The notes beneath the pieces are model-generated. The model did not search any database, was not told where the DNA came from, and saw nothing but the letters and a program-made list of their open reading frames with translations. A program made the translations under genes and the position numbers. A stretch of DNA of 64,000 bases from Erythrobacter sp. Lineage in GTDB: Bacteria > Pseudomonadota > Alphaproteobacteria > Sphingomonadales > Sphingomonadaceae. The stretch spans positions 25,132-89,131 of the forward strand of contig JASBTD010000056.1 of NCBI GenBank assembly GCA_030148605.1, in the 5' to 3' direction. Positions 17,300 through 25,485 of the stretch are shown in pieces. The stretch's first letter is position 1. Each line of letters opens with the position of its first letter.

Positions 17300-17758
17300 G
17301 TGTTACGGACAAAGATTCTAATAGAGGAGCGACTTGACGGTCGCCCCGGTTCGGAAGCCAGGAGATTGGTTGAACTTAGCTCCTACCTCGAGGGCATTGA
17401 GCACATTTACATTTTCCAAATTACATCGTGGTCCGTATTTTTCGAATCAACTTACGAATTTACGATTGGCGATAAATGTAGAATTTGGTTGCCAGGTTTG
17501 AGGTCGGTAAGTGTGATTATATCCCGCCGATCTGGGAATTTGTTTGCCGCGATATTCTCTGAACCTATTGATTCGAAAATCGTAAGAGAGGTGCGCTTCT
17601 CAAACTGGACGAACCCAATGGAAAGCACTAGATCAGTAGAGTTGAGGCGGATTTTTCCCACAAGGTCGGCTAATTTGACTTTCTCCTTGTACTTAGCCCT
17701 TGGGTGTTCAGTCTTCTTTTGGTTCTTCGTGTTAGTATACTTTGGCAGCAGAGTCTAG
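17300..17758 (+). CDS. PilZ-like domain protein with C-terminal membrane anchor
   Basis: 152 residues from a GTG start. The segment YEFTIGDKCRIWLPGLRSVSVIISRRSGNLFAAIFSEPID resembles the beta-barrel core of PilZ domains (G-D-x-x-x-x-x-L-P-G-L...), common in sphingomonad proteins. The consensus RxxxR and D/NxSxxG c-di-GMP-binding motifs are not clearly present, so nucleotide binding is doubtful. The last ~25 residues form one transmembrane segment (LYLALGCSVFFWFFVLVYF). AT-rich like its neighbours, so probably brought in together with the regulator genes. Confidence 0.6.
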   Translation: MLRTKILIEERLDGRPGSEARRLVELSSYLEGIEHIYIFQITSWSVFFESTYEFTIGDKCRIWLPGLRSVSVIISRRSGNLFAAIFSEPIDSKIVREVRFSNWTNPMESTRSVELRRIFPTRSANLTFSLYLALGCSVFFWFFVLVYFGSRV

Positions 17759-18149
17759 ATGTCTAGAGATATGGTCGTATTCCACGATTAACCTTCCTTT
17801 TAGGTGTCGGTTCCAATTAGATGTAGATGACGTAGCCTAAGGATTGGATCCGGACCGAGTTGTGCTCTGCGACCTGAAAACTTGACCGTTCGCTGTGGGA
17901 GTTTTGCCAAAAGCATCCTTAGTTGGACTAATAGTAAAAGTATTTACTGAAGGCAGGCGATGCCAATGCATCGAAATTATCGGGCGGAGCAAGGTGTTCG
18001 TGGTGAACCAGGGTAAGGAAGGAGAACGCCTGTGACGGAGATCTACCGAAAGGCAGTGTGCAGTCAGGCGACCTACTGCAGCTAGAAGAAGAGGTAAGCG
18101 GGATTAATGCCGTCGGAAATGCGGCCGTCGAAAATGCGGCGGTTGCGTT
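17759..18149. other. Non-coding stretch before the IS3 remnant
   Basis: No ORF of convincing composition and no RNA gene were recognised. The last ~150 bases probably include decayed orfA sequence of the IS3-family element that follows, but stops interrupt all frames. Confidence 0.4.
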
Positions 18150-19095
18150 AACTAGAAGATAAAAACAGTCGATTGAGGAAGATCGTGGCGGACCGGACGC
18201 TCGATTGCGAGATGCTGCAGGACGTTATCAATCGGAAGCTCTGAGGCCGGATCGGAAGCGTGAGCTTATTGACGCGGTCCGGCAGGAATGGCAGGCTCCG
18301 AGTTTTAGGGCTTGTTTGGCTTTGCAGATTGATCGTTCGACCAATCACTACCAGTCCCGCCGAAGCGTTCCGACCTTTTTGAATAATCGCATCAAGGAGA
18401 TCGACAAGACGCATTTCCGCTATGGCTATCGGCGCGTGTATTACTTCCTGCGCCCCGATGGTTGGGCTGTGAACATGAGGATGGTGTACAGGCTTTTTGG
18501 GGAGTTCGGTCTTCAACTGCACAATAAAATGCACAAACGGCCGGTCAAAGGGAGGCTGAGTGTGGGCCGTGCACCGGCGGTACAGCTGAACGATGCCTGG
18601 GCCATGGACTTGTTTCATGATCACCTAGCGACTGGGCTCAAGCTGCGCTTCTTGACGGTTGTCGACAAGTTCGCGCGGTTGTTACCGCTCAACGATCCCC
18701 GGTTCAACTACTGTAGTGAGGAAGTGGTCACCACACTGGATCGCGCCTGTCGGAAGATAGCCTATCCCAAAACGATCAGGGTAGACAATGGTAGCGAGTT
18801 TATCTCTCGTGAAATGCATTTGCAGGCATACCAACTTGGTGTCGTACTGGACTTCCCCCGCACTGGTAAGCCTACAGACAAGGCGTTCATCGATGCGTTC
18901 AACAGCAAGCTGCGCAGCGAGTGTCTGAACGCTCACTTGTTCTTCAGCCTCGAAGGTGCTTGCGAAAAGCTTGAGGCATAGCGTAGACGCTACGACCAAG
19001 AGCGACCCCACAGCGCGATCGGGAGTATCCCCGGGATCTTGCTGGCAAACTCAGCCGGTGAAACCAGCCCACCGGATATGAGAAAGGAGTAAAAC
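18150..19095 (+). pseudogene. IS3-family (IS407-like) transposase remnant
   Basis: The end of orfA is readable (LEDKNSRLRKIVADRTLDCEMLQDVINRKL, about 18151-18244, preceded by an in-frame TAA), followed in another frame by orfB from about 18205. OrfB shows the HTH_21 region and the rve core with the DDE residues: Asp in AWAMDLFHDH, Asp in IRVDNGSEF, Glu in KLRSECLNAH. A TAG at 18979-18981 replaces the conserved Trp of KLEAWRR, and the frame then continues RRRYDQERPHSAIG to about 19091. Terminal inverted repeats were not identified, so the limits are approximate. Inactive. Confidence 0.82.
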
Positions 19096-19647
19096 TCTAG
19101 GCTCAAGTGGTCCGACGTTGGGTAGCAGTGTAAAAGTGGGCCTAGACGCTTTCTACATACGTCCACACTCGTATTCTAAATATCTCCAAAATGGTGGTTT
19201 ATACGGTAGCAGATACGCATCGTTTGTGCGATCGACAGGTTGTGCTTTCGGGCACCCTCCGATGTACCTAATGAATATTTTAAATATCGAAGGTGCAAAC
19301 CCGTTTGGTTCCTCTTCGGGGTTACTGAAGCCGCCGGGCTCATCTTACCTTGGGTCTGGCGGCACTTTTTGATGTTACTGACTTACGAAACAGTGCTTCC
19401 TCAGGTGCCAGTGACGTGACCCCCTGATTTTCCTCCAAGTTCGATTAGAGTCCAGCCTTGAAGGTCGGGTAGACGGCGCCGCGAACGAGGCTTTCATCAG
19501 AGCAGCTCATTGCCGTGCTTAAGAACGCGGAGGCGGGCGCGAGGACCACTGACTTCACCCCTCTGAGCGCAGTTTCGGCACAGTCAAAATCTGGTGTTGA
19601 AGATCAAAAAAGAGATCAGGTGTGCATCAAGGTAAGCGGTTCGGTTT
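19096..19647. other. Gene-poor stretch between two IS remnants
   Basis: An 84-codon ORF at 19118-19372 exists, but its composition (many Ser, Gly, Tyr, no helical pattern) and lack of a ribosome site do not support a real gene. Nothing else was recognised in this interval. Confidence 0.4.
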
Positions 19648-20247
19648 CTAGATCCCGGGCTCATTGGCAGCGACCCATAGGTGTGTTGAGAAGAGTTTGA
19701 TGGCTGCGAGGAAATGGTCGGCGCGTTTGTCCATCGTTTGGCCAAGTCTCTGGTGCGCTTGAGTCTTGCGAAGAAACGCTCGACCAGATTGCGGTGTCGG
19801 TAGGTCAACGAGCTGAAAGCGAAGCCCCTCTTACGATTGGCCTTGGGCGGGATGTTGGCGGAGTTCCCGCGCGCGCTTCGACCTTGTCGCTAGTGGCGTC
19901 GCTGTCAGAGGTCTTATCAGCGCGAATGGGGCTGCCCTCGGGCACAAAGTCGAGCAGGGAACCAGCCTCCTTGCAGTCGCTCCCTTGCCCTTCGGAAAGG
20001 TGCAGCTCGATCGGTAGCTCTCGGCCGTCGACTAGCACGTGGATCTTGCTCGTCAGACCGGCCCGAGAACTGCCCATGCAACGATTTGATCCCCCATTTA
20101 GGGTAGCAACTTGCTAGAGAACCCTGATCGAGGAACTGTCGATCTTCACCAATTCTCCGTCGAAAACCTACGGAACCGCCGCCCGCACAAGCCGATTTAT
20201 GAGTTAGCGGTCGAGGTCTCGTGCAATTTCCCAAATTAGTCTCATTA
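19648..20247 (-). pseudogene. IS5-family (IS427-like) transposase remnant
   Basis: On the minus strand three blocks align to an IS427-group transposase: VKIDSSSIRVL...QVATLNGG and SSRAGLTSKIHVLVDGRELPIELHLSEG near 20080-19960; ANIPPKANRKRGFAF...YRHRNLVERFFARLKRTRDLAKRW near 19860-19740 in a shifted frame; and DKRADHFLAAIKLFSTHLWVAANEP near 19730-19650 in another frame. At least three in-frame stops before position 20100 and two frameshifts are present, and the N-terminal third is missing. The element is dead. Confidence 0.8.
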
Positions 20248-20331
20248 TGAACCCTAATATGGCAACCTTTGCGATACCATTTGTGACATAGATCAATATC
20301 GTCCAGCGCAAAAATTTATAGGCACAAAGTG

Positions 20332-21132
20332 ATGGACGAAATCAAAGATAAAATTGCTGTTGTGGATCAAAACGACGAAGCGAGATCTGCCCTCTCAAAG
20401 CTATTAAAGATGCTGGGTTACGATGTGCTTGAAGCACCGACTGGCGCCGATTTATTGAAAATGATAATCGATTCCAGAGGTATAAACGTTGCTATAATAA
20501 ATATACATTTGTCCGATTTTGATGGAGTATCTTTAATCAAGGAAATTCGCCACCGCCACAGGTCTAATAAAGAATTATCAATTCTGGTGACCACAGCTGA
20601 TCCGGATACTACCGAAGTAGTTGAATGCCTTAAAGCAGGGGCAGATGACTACATACACTACCCTCTGAGACTATCGAAAATTTCTCAAAACCTTAATGAA
20701 GCAGGAATAAAGAGGAGGAGTTTTACTGGAAATAATGATAGGTTAAAATTTAATTTTGATGCTGAAATAAAGTCAAGAACCATTTCGCATAGTTTAACGG
20801 AAAATAATTTAGATTTAAGATCTATTATTAAGTGGCGGAAGAGTCGAGAAGAATATTTCAAATCATTACGCTTTACTGATCCATATTGGGATATCTTGTT
20901 GGAATTGACTAACGCTTTTCAGCAAGGCGTTGAATCGCCTCTATTAAGTGTATACGCTGCTTCTAACGTCCCAATGTCAACAGCTGCTCGGTATGTTCAA
21001 GCACTTCATGAGAAAGGGCTGGTGACACGATGGGAGGACCCTATGGATAGGCGGCGAATTTGTGTTTCGCTCACTGAAGAGACATTTGAACAAATGCGTG
21101 AATGTATGGGACAAATTAATATTGATCTTTGA
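20332..21132 (+). CDS. Degenerate receiver domain fused to MarR-like winged helix
   Basis: 266 residues from the ATG at 20332 (a GTG lies one codon upstream). Residues ~1-125 have receiver folding (KIAVVDQNDEAR, LGYDVLEA, ILVTTADP, LKAGADDYI), but the phospho-acceptor Asp is replaced by Asn (VAIINIHLSDFDG) and the conserved Lys by Tyr (IHYPLR), so phosphorylation is unlikely. Residues ~175-266 form a MarR-type winged helix: VPMSTAARYVQALHEKGLV and DPMDRRRICVSLTEE. Fusion of a receiver to a MarR-like effector is unusual. AT-rich, transferred-looking; no kinase adjacent. Confidence 0.75.
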   Translation: MDEIKDKIAVVDQNDEARSALSKLLKMLGYDVLEAPTGADLLKMIIDSRGINVAIINIHLSDFDGVSLIKEIRHRHRSNKELSILVTTADPDTTEVVECLKAGADDYIHYPLRLSKISQNLNEAGIKRRSFTGNNDRLKFNFDAEIKSRTISHSLTENNLDLRSIIKWRKSREEYFKSLRFTDPYWDILLELTNAFQQGVESPLLSVYAASNVPMSTAARYVQALHEKGLVTRWEDPMDRRRICVSLTEETFEQMRECMGQINIDL

Positions 21133-21220
21133 CCTAGGAGGAAAAGCCTCATGGCTTAGACGGTAGGTAGAACGGGCGACCTGCCCCCTGTCAATTGGGC
21201 AGTTTCTTATAGAATTCGTT

Positions 21221-21529
21221 ATGCCTCTTCCGAATATCATCTCCGGCAAAACGCAGCGCTGCCAAGCGCAATCGAGGAGGAGCAAGAAACGCTGCAAGAA
21301 TCCCGCTGCGTACGGCATGCCGGTGTGTCGTTATCACGGAGCTCGGCGGCCAGAGACGATAAAATCTGGCGCCGACCATCCTAACTATAAACATGGCCGA
21401 GAGACGATAGAGGCTAAGGAAGAAAGAAGTCGACGGCTCGCTGAATTGCGTGACCTTGAGGCATTAACTTTCTCGCTCGGATTTGCTTCTGGACCTAAAT
21501 GGCGTGGCAGAAAGCCCAAGGTCCGCTAA
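21221..21529 (+). CDS. HGGxR-motif-like small zinc-binding phage/island protein
   Basis: 102 residues. The N-terminal RCQAQSRRSKKRCKNPAAYG, then VCRYHGARRPE, shows a C-x8-C...C-x2-H spacing that could bind zinc; the middle HPNYKHGRET and the basic C-terminus are typical of a small protein common in prophages and integrated elements of alphaproteobacteria. Biochemical role is unknown; nucleic-acid binding is likely from the charge. It follows the receiver-MarR gene after an 88-base gap. Confidence 0.7.
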   Translation: MPLPNIISGKTQRCQAQSRRSKKRCKNPAAYGMPVCRYHGARRPETIKSGADHPNYKHGRETIEAKEERSRRLAELRDLEALTFSLGFASGPKWRGRKPKVR

Positions 21530-21601
21530 CAAACCAGTTACGGAATTAAGAGGTTTCCAGCTGCGTGCCCAAAACCAGCCGTGTAGCTCTGAAAATGCTG
21601 C

Positions 21602-22582
21602 TCAAAATGGAATGTCGTCGTCTAGATCATTCCAGGACGATGGAGACGAAGGCAGCGCCCCCTTGGGTAGTGGAAGGTTCGTGACCACAAACAAGTTGAG
21701 GATGTCATCCCGGTCCATAAACATTACCTGCGAGCGCTTCGTCGCATCGAGTTTATTGCCAATCCAGTTCCGGGTCTGCTTCGTTATCTCCCCACCAGCG
21801 ACTATGAAGGCGTGGTCTACCAGCACCCGCCTGCTCATCTCAGGGTCGAATATCTCGTGCCCCAGCATCATCGTGATCTGATTGTGTAGCTCCGCGACGC
21901 TGTTCTTGCTCGCCCCCGATGCATCCAACTTACCCTTCTTGGCTTGGATTCCGAAGTAAAGGATGTGGTGTGTCGGGAGCGTGAATTTCATCCACACGTC
22001 CTTGCCCTATTCGAGCGCCTTGTCTTTGTGGCCCGCCGCCGTGATGCGGTGGAAGCCCAGCTGTCTAAACAGCGGCAGTAAGGCCTCCTCGATTAATTCG
22101 TCTTCAGAGCACTTGTCGAGGTAAACGACTAGCTGGTCGCGCTTCTCTATCTCAAAAAGGGTAAGTGGGCGGTGCGGGTTCGCGGCTTGCGCGATGGTGT
22201 TCGTAGCGATGTGACGGAGTTGGCCGACACCATTCTCATCGTAGAACGCCTGCCATCCCTCGCGCGCCAAAACGATATTCAGCGCACCCAATGCCCGCGA
22301 CCGGTCCGGGTCGTCTTCGGTCGCCTCTCCCCGATCCAGTACCCGCTGAATCACACGTAAGAACGCGTCGGGAGGAACGGAGGCGTTTGCGTGCGGCATT
22401 GCCAACACGTCCGCCATTCGCTCGGCTGTCCAAACGGGCCGCGTTTCACCGCGGTGGACGTATTCAAGTTCGCAATCCTCAAAGAACTCGGTGATGTATT
22501 TGCTAGACCGATATTGGAAATAATCAGCATCGCCGCAAACGATGCGACCAAGCTCTCGAAGGTTGCGGTTCTTCCATCCCAT
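21602..22582 (-). pseudogene. Restriction-nuclease-like protein, split by one in-frame TAG
   Basis: The frame is continuous from an ATG at 22582 (or TTG at 22621) to 21602 except for one TAG at 22007-22009. Before it: a helical N-terminal part (YFQYRSSKYITEFFEDCELEY, RPVWTAERM). After it: KDVWMKFTLPTHHILYFGIQAKKGKLDA, which resembles the beta-strand core and (D/E/Q)-x-K motif of PD-(D/E)xK nucleases, then LVDHAFIVAGGEITKQTRNWIG. The sense codon was probably Tyr (LEYGKD). Without the stop it would be about 326 residues. It may be a broken defence-type nuclease; PD-(D/E)xK assignment is from pattern only. Confidence 0.6.
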
Positions 22583-22621
22583 GGTCGGAACATAACGTGA
22601 CCTAGTTGCTCTGCCTAGCAA

Positions 22622-22969
22622 TCCCAGGATTGAACATGTGCCCGAAGAACAGGCGCCAGAATCGACCGGCAGTTAGTTAAGCAAATTGCTGCAAATATCG
22701 CGGATCCTCCGTCGTCAGCCTTTTCTGAGTAGCTCGCTGAGGCCGGACCATCTGCTTTCCATCCAGTTGCAGACATTCACCTCATCGACAGGCACCAAAT
22801 TTGAATCCAGCTGATCGAACGCGCAGAATAGTATGTAAGGGGTGTTTGGGTCCCATCTGGCGAGAAAAGGGGGTTCCCGGGGGTGGCGGTGCGCTAGCTA
22901 GAAAATCAGGGGTCGGGGTTCTTCGACAGAGAGTAGACGGCGGGTAGCAGACGTGAAATCTGCTTGATT
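22622..22969. other. Non-coding right-end interval of the element
   Basis: No convincing gene, hairpin or RNA was recognised here. The short minus-strand ORF covering 22782-22991 has no ribosome site and an unlikely composition. Confidence 0.4.
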
Positions 22970-22991
22970 GTCCGGTCAAAGTCCGGTTCAA
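22970..22991 (+). repeat. Right pair of GTCCGGT repeats, probable integrase arm-type sites
   Basis: GTCCGGT occurs at 22970 and 22981, 11 bases apart, about 40 bases inside attR. The sequence, spacing and orientation match the pair at 9795/9806 on the other side of the element. Equal spacing of one helical turn at both ends fits cooperative integrase or accessory-factor binding. Confidence 0.6.
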
Positions 22992-23029
22992 AATTAACGA
23001 AAAGCAGGCTGCTGAGCCTAAACCATTGA

Positions 23030-23082
23030 AAAGGTGGTGAGCCCTGCTGGGGTCGAACCAGCGACCTACTGATTAAAAGTCA
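23030..23082. repeat. attR: direct repeat inside the intact tRNA-Lys gene
   Basis: Matches 9604-9656 except at two T-stem positions. It covers the CCA end, the acceptor 3' strand, the T-arm, the variable region and half of the anticodon arm of the tRNA, which is thus kept whole by the element's copy. Confidence 0.9.
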
Positions 23083-23110
23083 GTTGCTCTACCGACTGAG
23101 CTAAGGGCCC
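23035..23110 (-). tRNA. tRNA-Lys (anticodon UUU)
   Basis: A 76-base gene including an encoded CCA. The acceptor stem pairs GGGCCCT with AGGGCTC (one G-U), the D-arm has AGCTCAGTCGGTAGAGC, the anticodon stem ACTGA/TCAGT encloses loop CTTTTAA giving anticodon TTT, and the T-arm is GCTGG-TTCGACC-CCAGC. It is the integration site of the element. The 3' half is the same sequence as attL apart from one swapped base pair, so the present 3' end may have come from the element. Confidence 0.97.
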
Positions 23111-23152
23111 ACCTGATGCGCAGCGCCGTTCGATAGCCCTGCACGAGGCGCG

Positions 23153-23653
23153 TCACCTAGGGACAGGGCGCGGCTTGGTCAAGCGCGCATATAGCTGAGC
23201 GACCGACAAATTGCTGACCGGGTCGCGCCAGTCCCCGGCAATCGCCTTGGCTGGCTGTAAAACGAACCCGCGCGTCCGGAATTGGGGATGCGGAATGATC
23301 AGAGTCGCGCTCGCCCAAATGCCGCCATCCCACAGCACGATATCCAGATCGAGCACGCGCGAAGCCCAGCGCTGGCCGCGCCGCCTGCCGAACACCTGCT
23401 CGATACCCTTGAACAGGCCAAGCATGGTTTCCGGCCCACGCTGCGTCTCGACCACGGCGGCGGCATTGGCATACCAACGTTGCGAGGGGCCAACAGGCGC
23501 GCTGTCGATCACCGGCGAGATCGCGTGGAACAGCAGCCCGACATCTTCCAGCACTTCCACCGCGGCTTCGATCACCTTGCGCGGCGGCCCGTCGCGCACA
23601 GTGCGCATGTTAGAGCCCAGCGCGATCAGGTAGAGATGCGAAGGCTGGCTCAA
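23153..23653 (-). CDS. folK: 2-amino-4-hydroxy-6-hydroxymethyldihydropteridine diphosphokinase
   Basis: 166 residues; the start is a TTG (TTGAGC) that overlaps the aguB stop by four bases, and no ATG fits better because the HPPK fold must begin at YLIALGSNM. Signature parts are present: LGSN near the N-terminus, RRGQRWASRVLDLDIVLWDG (the ATP and metal-binding HPPK motif) and IPHPQFRTRGFVLQP. It transfers pyrophosphate from ATP to the pterin in folate synthesis. Co-transcribed with aguB and followed by tRNA-Lys on the same strand. Confidence 0.92.
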   Translation of the reverse strand: MSQPSHLYLIALGSNMRTVRDGPPRKVIEAAVEVLEDVGLLFHAISPVIDSAPVGPSQRWYANAAAVVETQRGPETMLGLFKGIEQVFGRRRGQRWASRVLDLDIVLWDGGIWASATLIIPHPQFRTRGFVLQPAKAIAGDWRDPVSNLSVAQLYARLTKPRPVPR

Positions 23654-24525
23654 ATGTCCTCGCAGATGCGCCCATAAAGCTGCGGGCGGCGATCACGGAA
23701 GAAGCCCATGCCGGCGCGGTGTTTCGCGGCCTGGTCCAGATCGAGCGTCGCAACGAGCACGCCCGATTCTTCCTTGCCAAATTCGCACACCATGTCGCCC
23801 CATTCATTGGTGATGAAGCTGTGCCCGTAGAAGGCTTGCTCGCTGCCGGTTTCCAGCTCCTTGCCAATGCGGTTTGCAGCAATCACCGGCATGCAATTGG
23901 ACACGGAATGCCCCTGCATCGCGCGCTGCCACATGCGGCTGGTGTCTAGATCCGCGTCGTATGGCTCCGAACCTATCGCGGTGGGATAGAACAGCAGCTC
24001 CGCGCCCTTCAACGCCATTACCCGCGCGCATTCAGGATACCATTGATCCCAGCAGATACCTACGCCGATCCGCGTGGCTCCCGCACTTGTGGGCACATCC
24101 CACACCTTGAAACCGTCATTTCCGGGGCGGAAATAGTACTTTTCCTCATAGCCCGGCCCGTCAGGAATGTGGCTTTTGCGATAGGTGCCCATGATCTCGC
24201 CATCAGGCCCGATCATGGCGAGCGTGTTGTAATAATGGTGCCCGTCGCGCTCGAAAAAGCTGGTAGGGATCGCAACCTTCAGCTTCGCTGCAAGCTTGCG
24301 CATCGCGATAACAGAAGGATGCTCAAGCGTCGGGCGCGCCAGCGCGAAGAACTCTTCCTCTTCGGTCTTGCAAAAGTAAGGCCCGGAAAAAAGCTCGGGC
24401 GGCAGCACGATCTCCGCGCCGCGCGCAGCGGCTTGCTCGACAAGCTCGGATACAGCCGCGATGTTCTCGGCTTCGTCATCCGAAGCAAGCGCAAGCTGAA
24501 GGGCGGCAACTGTGATATCTCTCAT
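23650..24525 (-). CDS. aguB: N-carbamoylputrescine amidase
   Basis: 291 residues of the nitrilase/CN-hydrolase superfamily. The catalytic triad is clear: Glu in LPPELFSGPYFC, Lys in TYRKSHIPDGPGYEEKYYF and Cys in GVGICWDQWYPE. The motif IPDGPGYEEKYYF..GNDGF and GICWDQWYPE are diagnostic for AguB, which hydrolyses N-carbamoylputrescine to putrescine, CO2 and ammonia in the arginine-decarboxylase route. No agmatine deiminase (aguA) is in the window. It lies 17 bases after the methyltransferase gene and overlaps folK, so the three may form one transcript. Confidence 0.92.
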   Translation of the reverse strand: MRDITVAALQLALASDDEAENIAAVSELVEQAAARGAEIVLPPELFSGPYFCKTEEEEFFALARPTLEHPSVIAMRKLAAKLKVAIPTSFFERDGHHYYNTLAMIGPDGEIMGTYRKSHIPDGPGYEEKYYFRPGNDGFKVWDVPTSAGATRIGVGICWDQWYPECARVMALKGAELLFYPTAIGSEPYDADLDTSRMWQRAMQGHSVSNCMPVIAANRIGKELETGSEQAFYGHSFITNEWGDMVCEFGKEESGVLVATLDLDQAAKHRAGMGFFRDRRPQLYGRICEDI

Positions 24526-24542
24526 AGCGCCGCCCCTTAGAC

Positions 24543-25379
24543 CTAGTCCGCCTTCTTGAACAGAAGCGTCATGCGATCGCTTTCGCCGATGTTCTCAAGC
24601 TCGGGTCGCTTGGTGCTCCAGTTCGGCTTCATTTCCCACACGCCTTGCGGGTGGTCGGCGGTGTCGCGCGGGTTGGCGTTGATCTCGGAGCTTGCCACCA
24701 GTTCATATCCGGTGAGTTCCATCAGCTTGATAACATCTGCCTGGCGCAGATAACCGCGCGCCGGATTAACGTCGTCAAAGCTCGCATCGGCAGGCGCGCG
24801 ATGCTGGACAATGCCGACCATTCCGTCATCCTTCAGCATCTTGCGCACTTCGCGCATCCAGTTCTGCAACACGCCGCCGTTCCATGCGCCGTGCATGGCG
24901 CGGATTATGATTGCACGATCGACCGTGCCGTACATCTCCTCGGGAAACTCGTCGATCTCATAGGCATGAACATCCTTGGCTTCACCGCCGAATTCCGTTG
25001 CAAAGTCTTCAGCGAAACGTTCAGGCCAGCTCTTTGCGCGAGCCTCTGATACACGGTCTTCATATTCGACCTCGTCACTATCCCTTGAGAGCGCGATATA
25101 TTGCCCATCCTGCGCAAGATAGGGCGCGAGGATGCGCGTGTACCAACCGCCGCCTGGCGCGAATTCGGCCACCGTCATGCCTGGTTCGACCTGGAAGAAC
25201 GCGAGCGTTTCAGCCGGATTGCGATATTGGTCACGCGCGCGATCTTCGTCGCGGCGCTCATGCGCGAGCACTTCGGCAAGGCTTGGCGCATGTGCGTGTT
25301 CGCCGTGACCGTCCGCCATGGCAGGAGCGATAGGAGCAGCCAGCGTCAGCGCTGCTGCGGCTAAAAGCAGTTTCTTCAT
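24543..25379 (-). CDS. Exported class I SAM-dependent methyltransferase-like protein
   Basis: 278 residues. A clean Sec signal peptide (MKKLLLAAAALTLAAPIAPAMADG) precedes a His/Glu-rich stretch and a Rossmann methyltransferase fold (MTVAEFAPGGGWYTRILAPYL is motif I; later AIIIRAMHGAWNGGVLQNW and DDGMVGIVQH). An exported methyltransferase is odd because SAM is cytoplasmic, so the domain may bind another ligand or be an evolved non-enzyme. The family is common in sphingomonads. It is divergent from msrA and upstream of aguB. Confidence 0.75.
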   Translation of the reverse strand: MKKLLLAAAALTLAAPIAPAMADGHGEHAHAPSLAEVLAHERRDEDRARDQYRNPAETLAFFQVEPGMTVAEFAPGGGWYTRILAPYLAQDGQYIALSRDSDEVEYEDRVSEARAKSWPERFAEDFATEFGGEAKDVHAYEIDEFPEEMYGTVDRAIIIRAMHGAWNGGVLQNWMREVRKMLKDDGMVGIVQHRAPADASFDDVNPARGYLRQADVIKLMELTGYELVASSEINANPRDTADHPQGVWEMKPNWSTKRPELENIGESDRMTLLFKKAD

Positions 25380-25485
25380 TTAGTCAGTCCCTTTCCCGGA
25401 ATTCTTCTGCGAGGTTTTCCAACTACAGCCGAAACGATGACAAGTGGCAATGCGTTCCCTATCTGTGGTGACAAAGGAGAACCCG

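Larger units (their letters stand above)
9604..23082. mobile_element. 13.4 kb integrated genomic element inserted at tRNA-Lys(UUU)
   Basis: The element is bounded by 53-bp direct repeats (9604-9656 and 23030-23082) that correspond to the 3' half of tRNA-Lys. The intact tRNA is at the right end and the 3' fragment at the left, the classic pattern for tyrosine-recombinase integration. Just inside the left end is an integrase gene pointing inward. The left half has small phage-like genes, a primase and a helicase; the right half is AT-richer and full of pseudogenes and insertion-sequence remnants. No capsid, terminase, relaxase or conjugation genes are present, so it is a satellite-like or reduced integrative element and probably depends on a helper to move between cells. 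Confidence 0.88.

Noticed and set aside
19118..19372. 84-codon plus-strand ORF between IS remnants
   Set aside because: Composition is Ser/Gly/Tyr-rich without a folding pattern, there is no ribosome site, and it lies in a decayed region.
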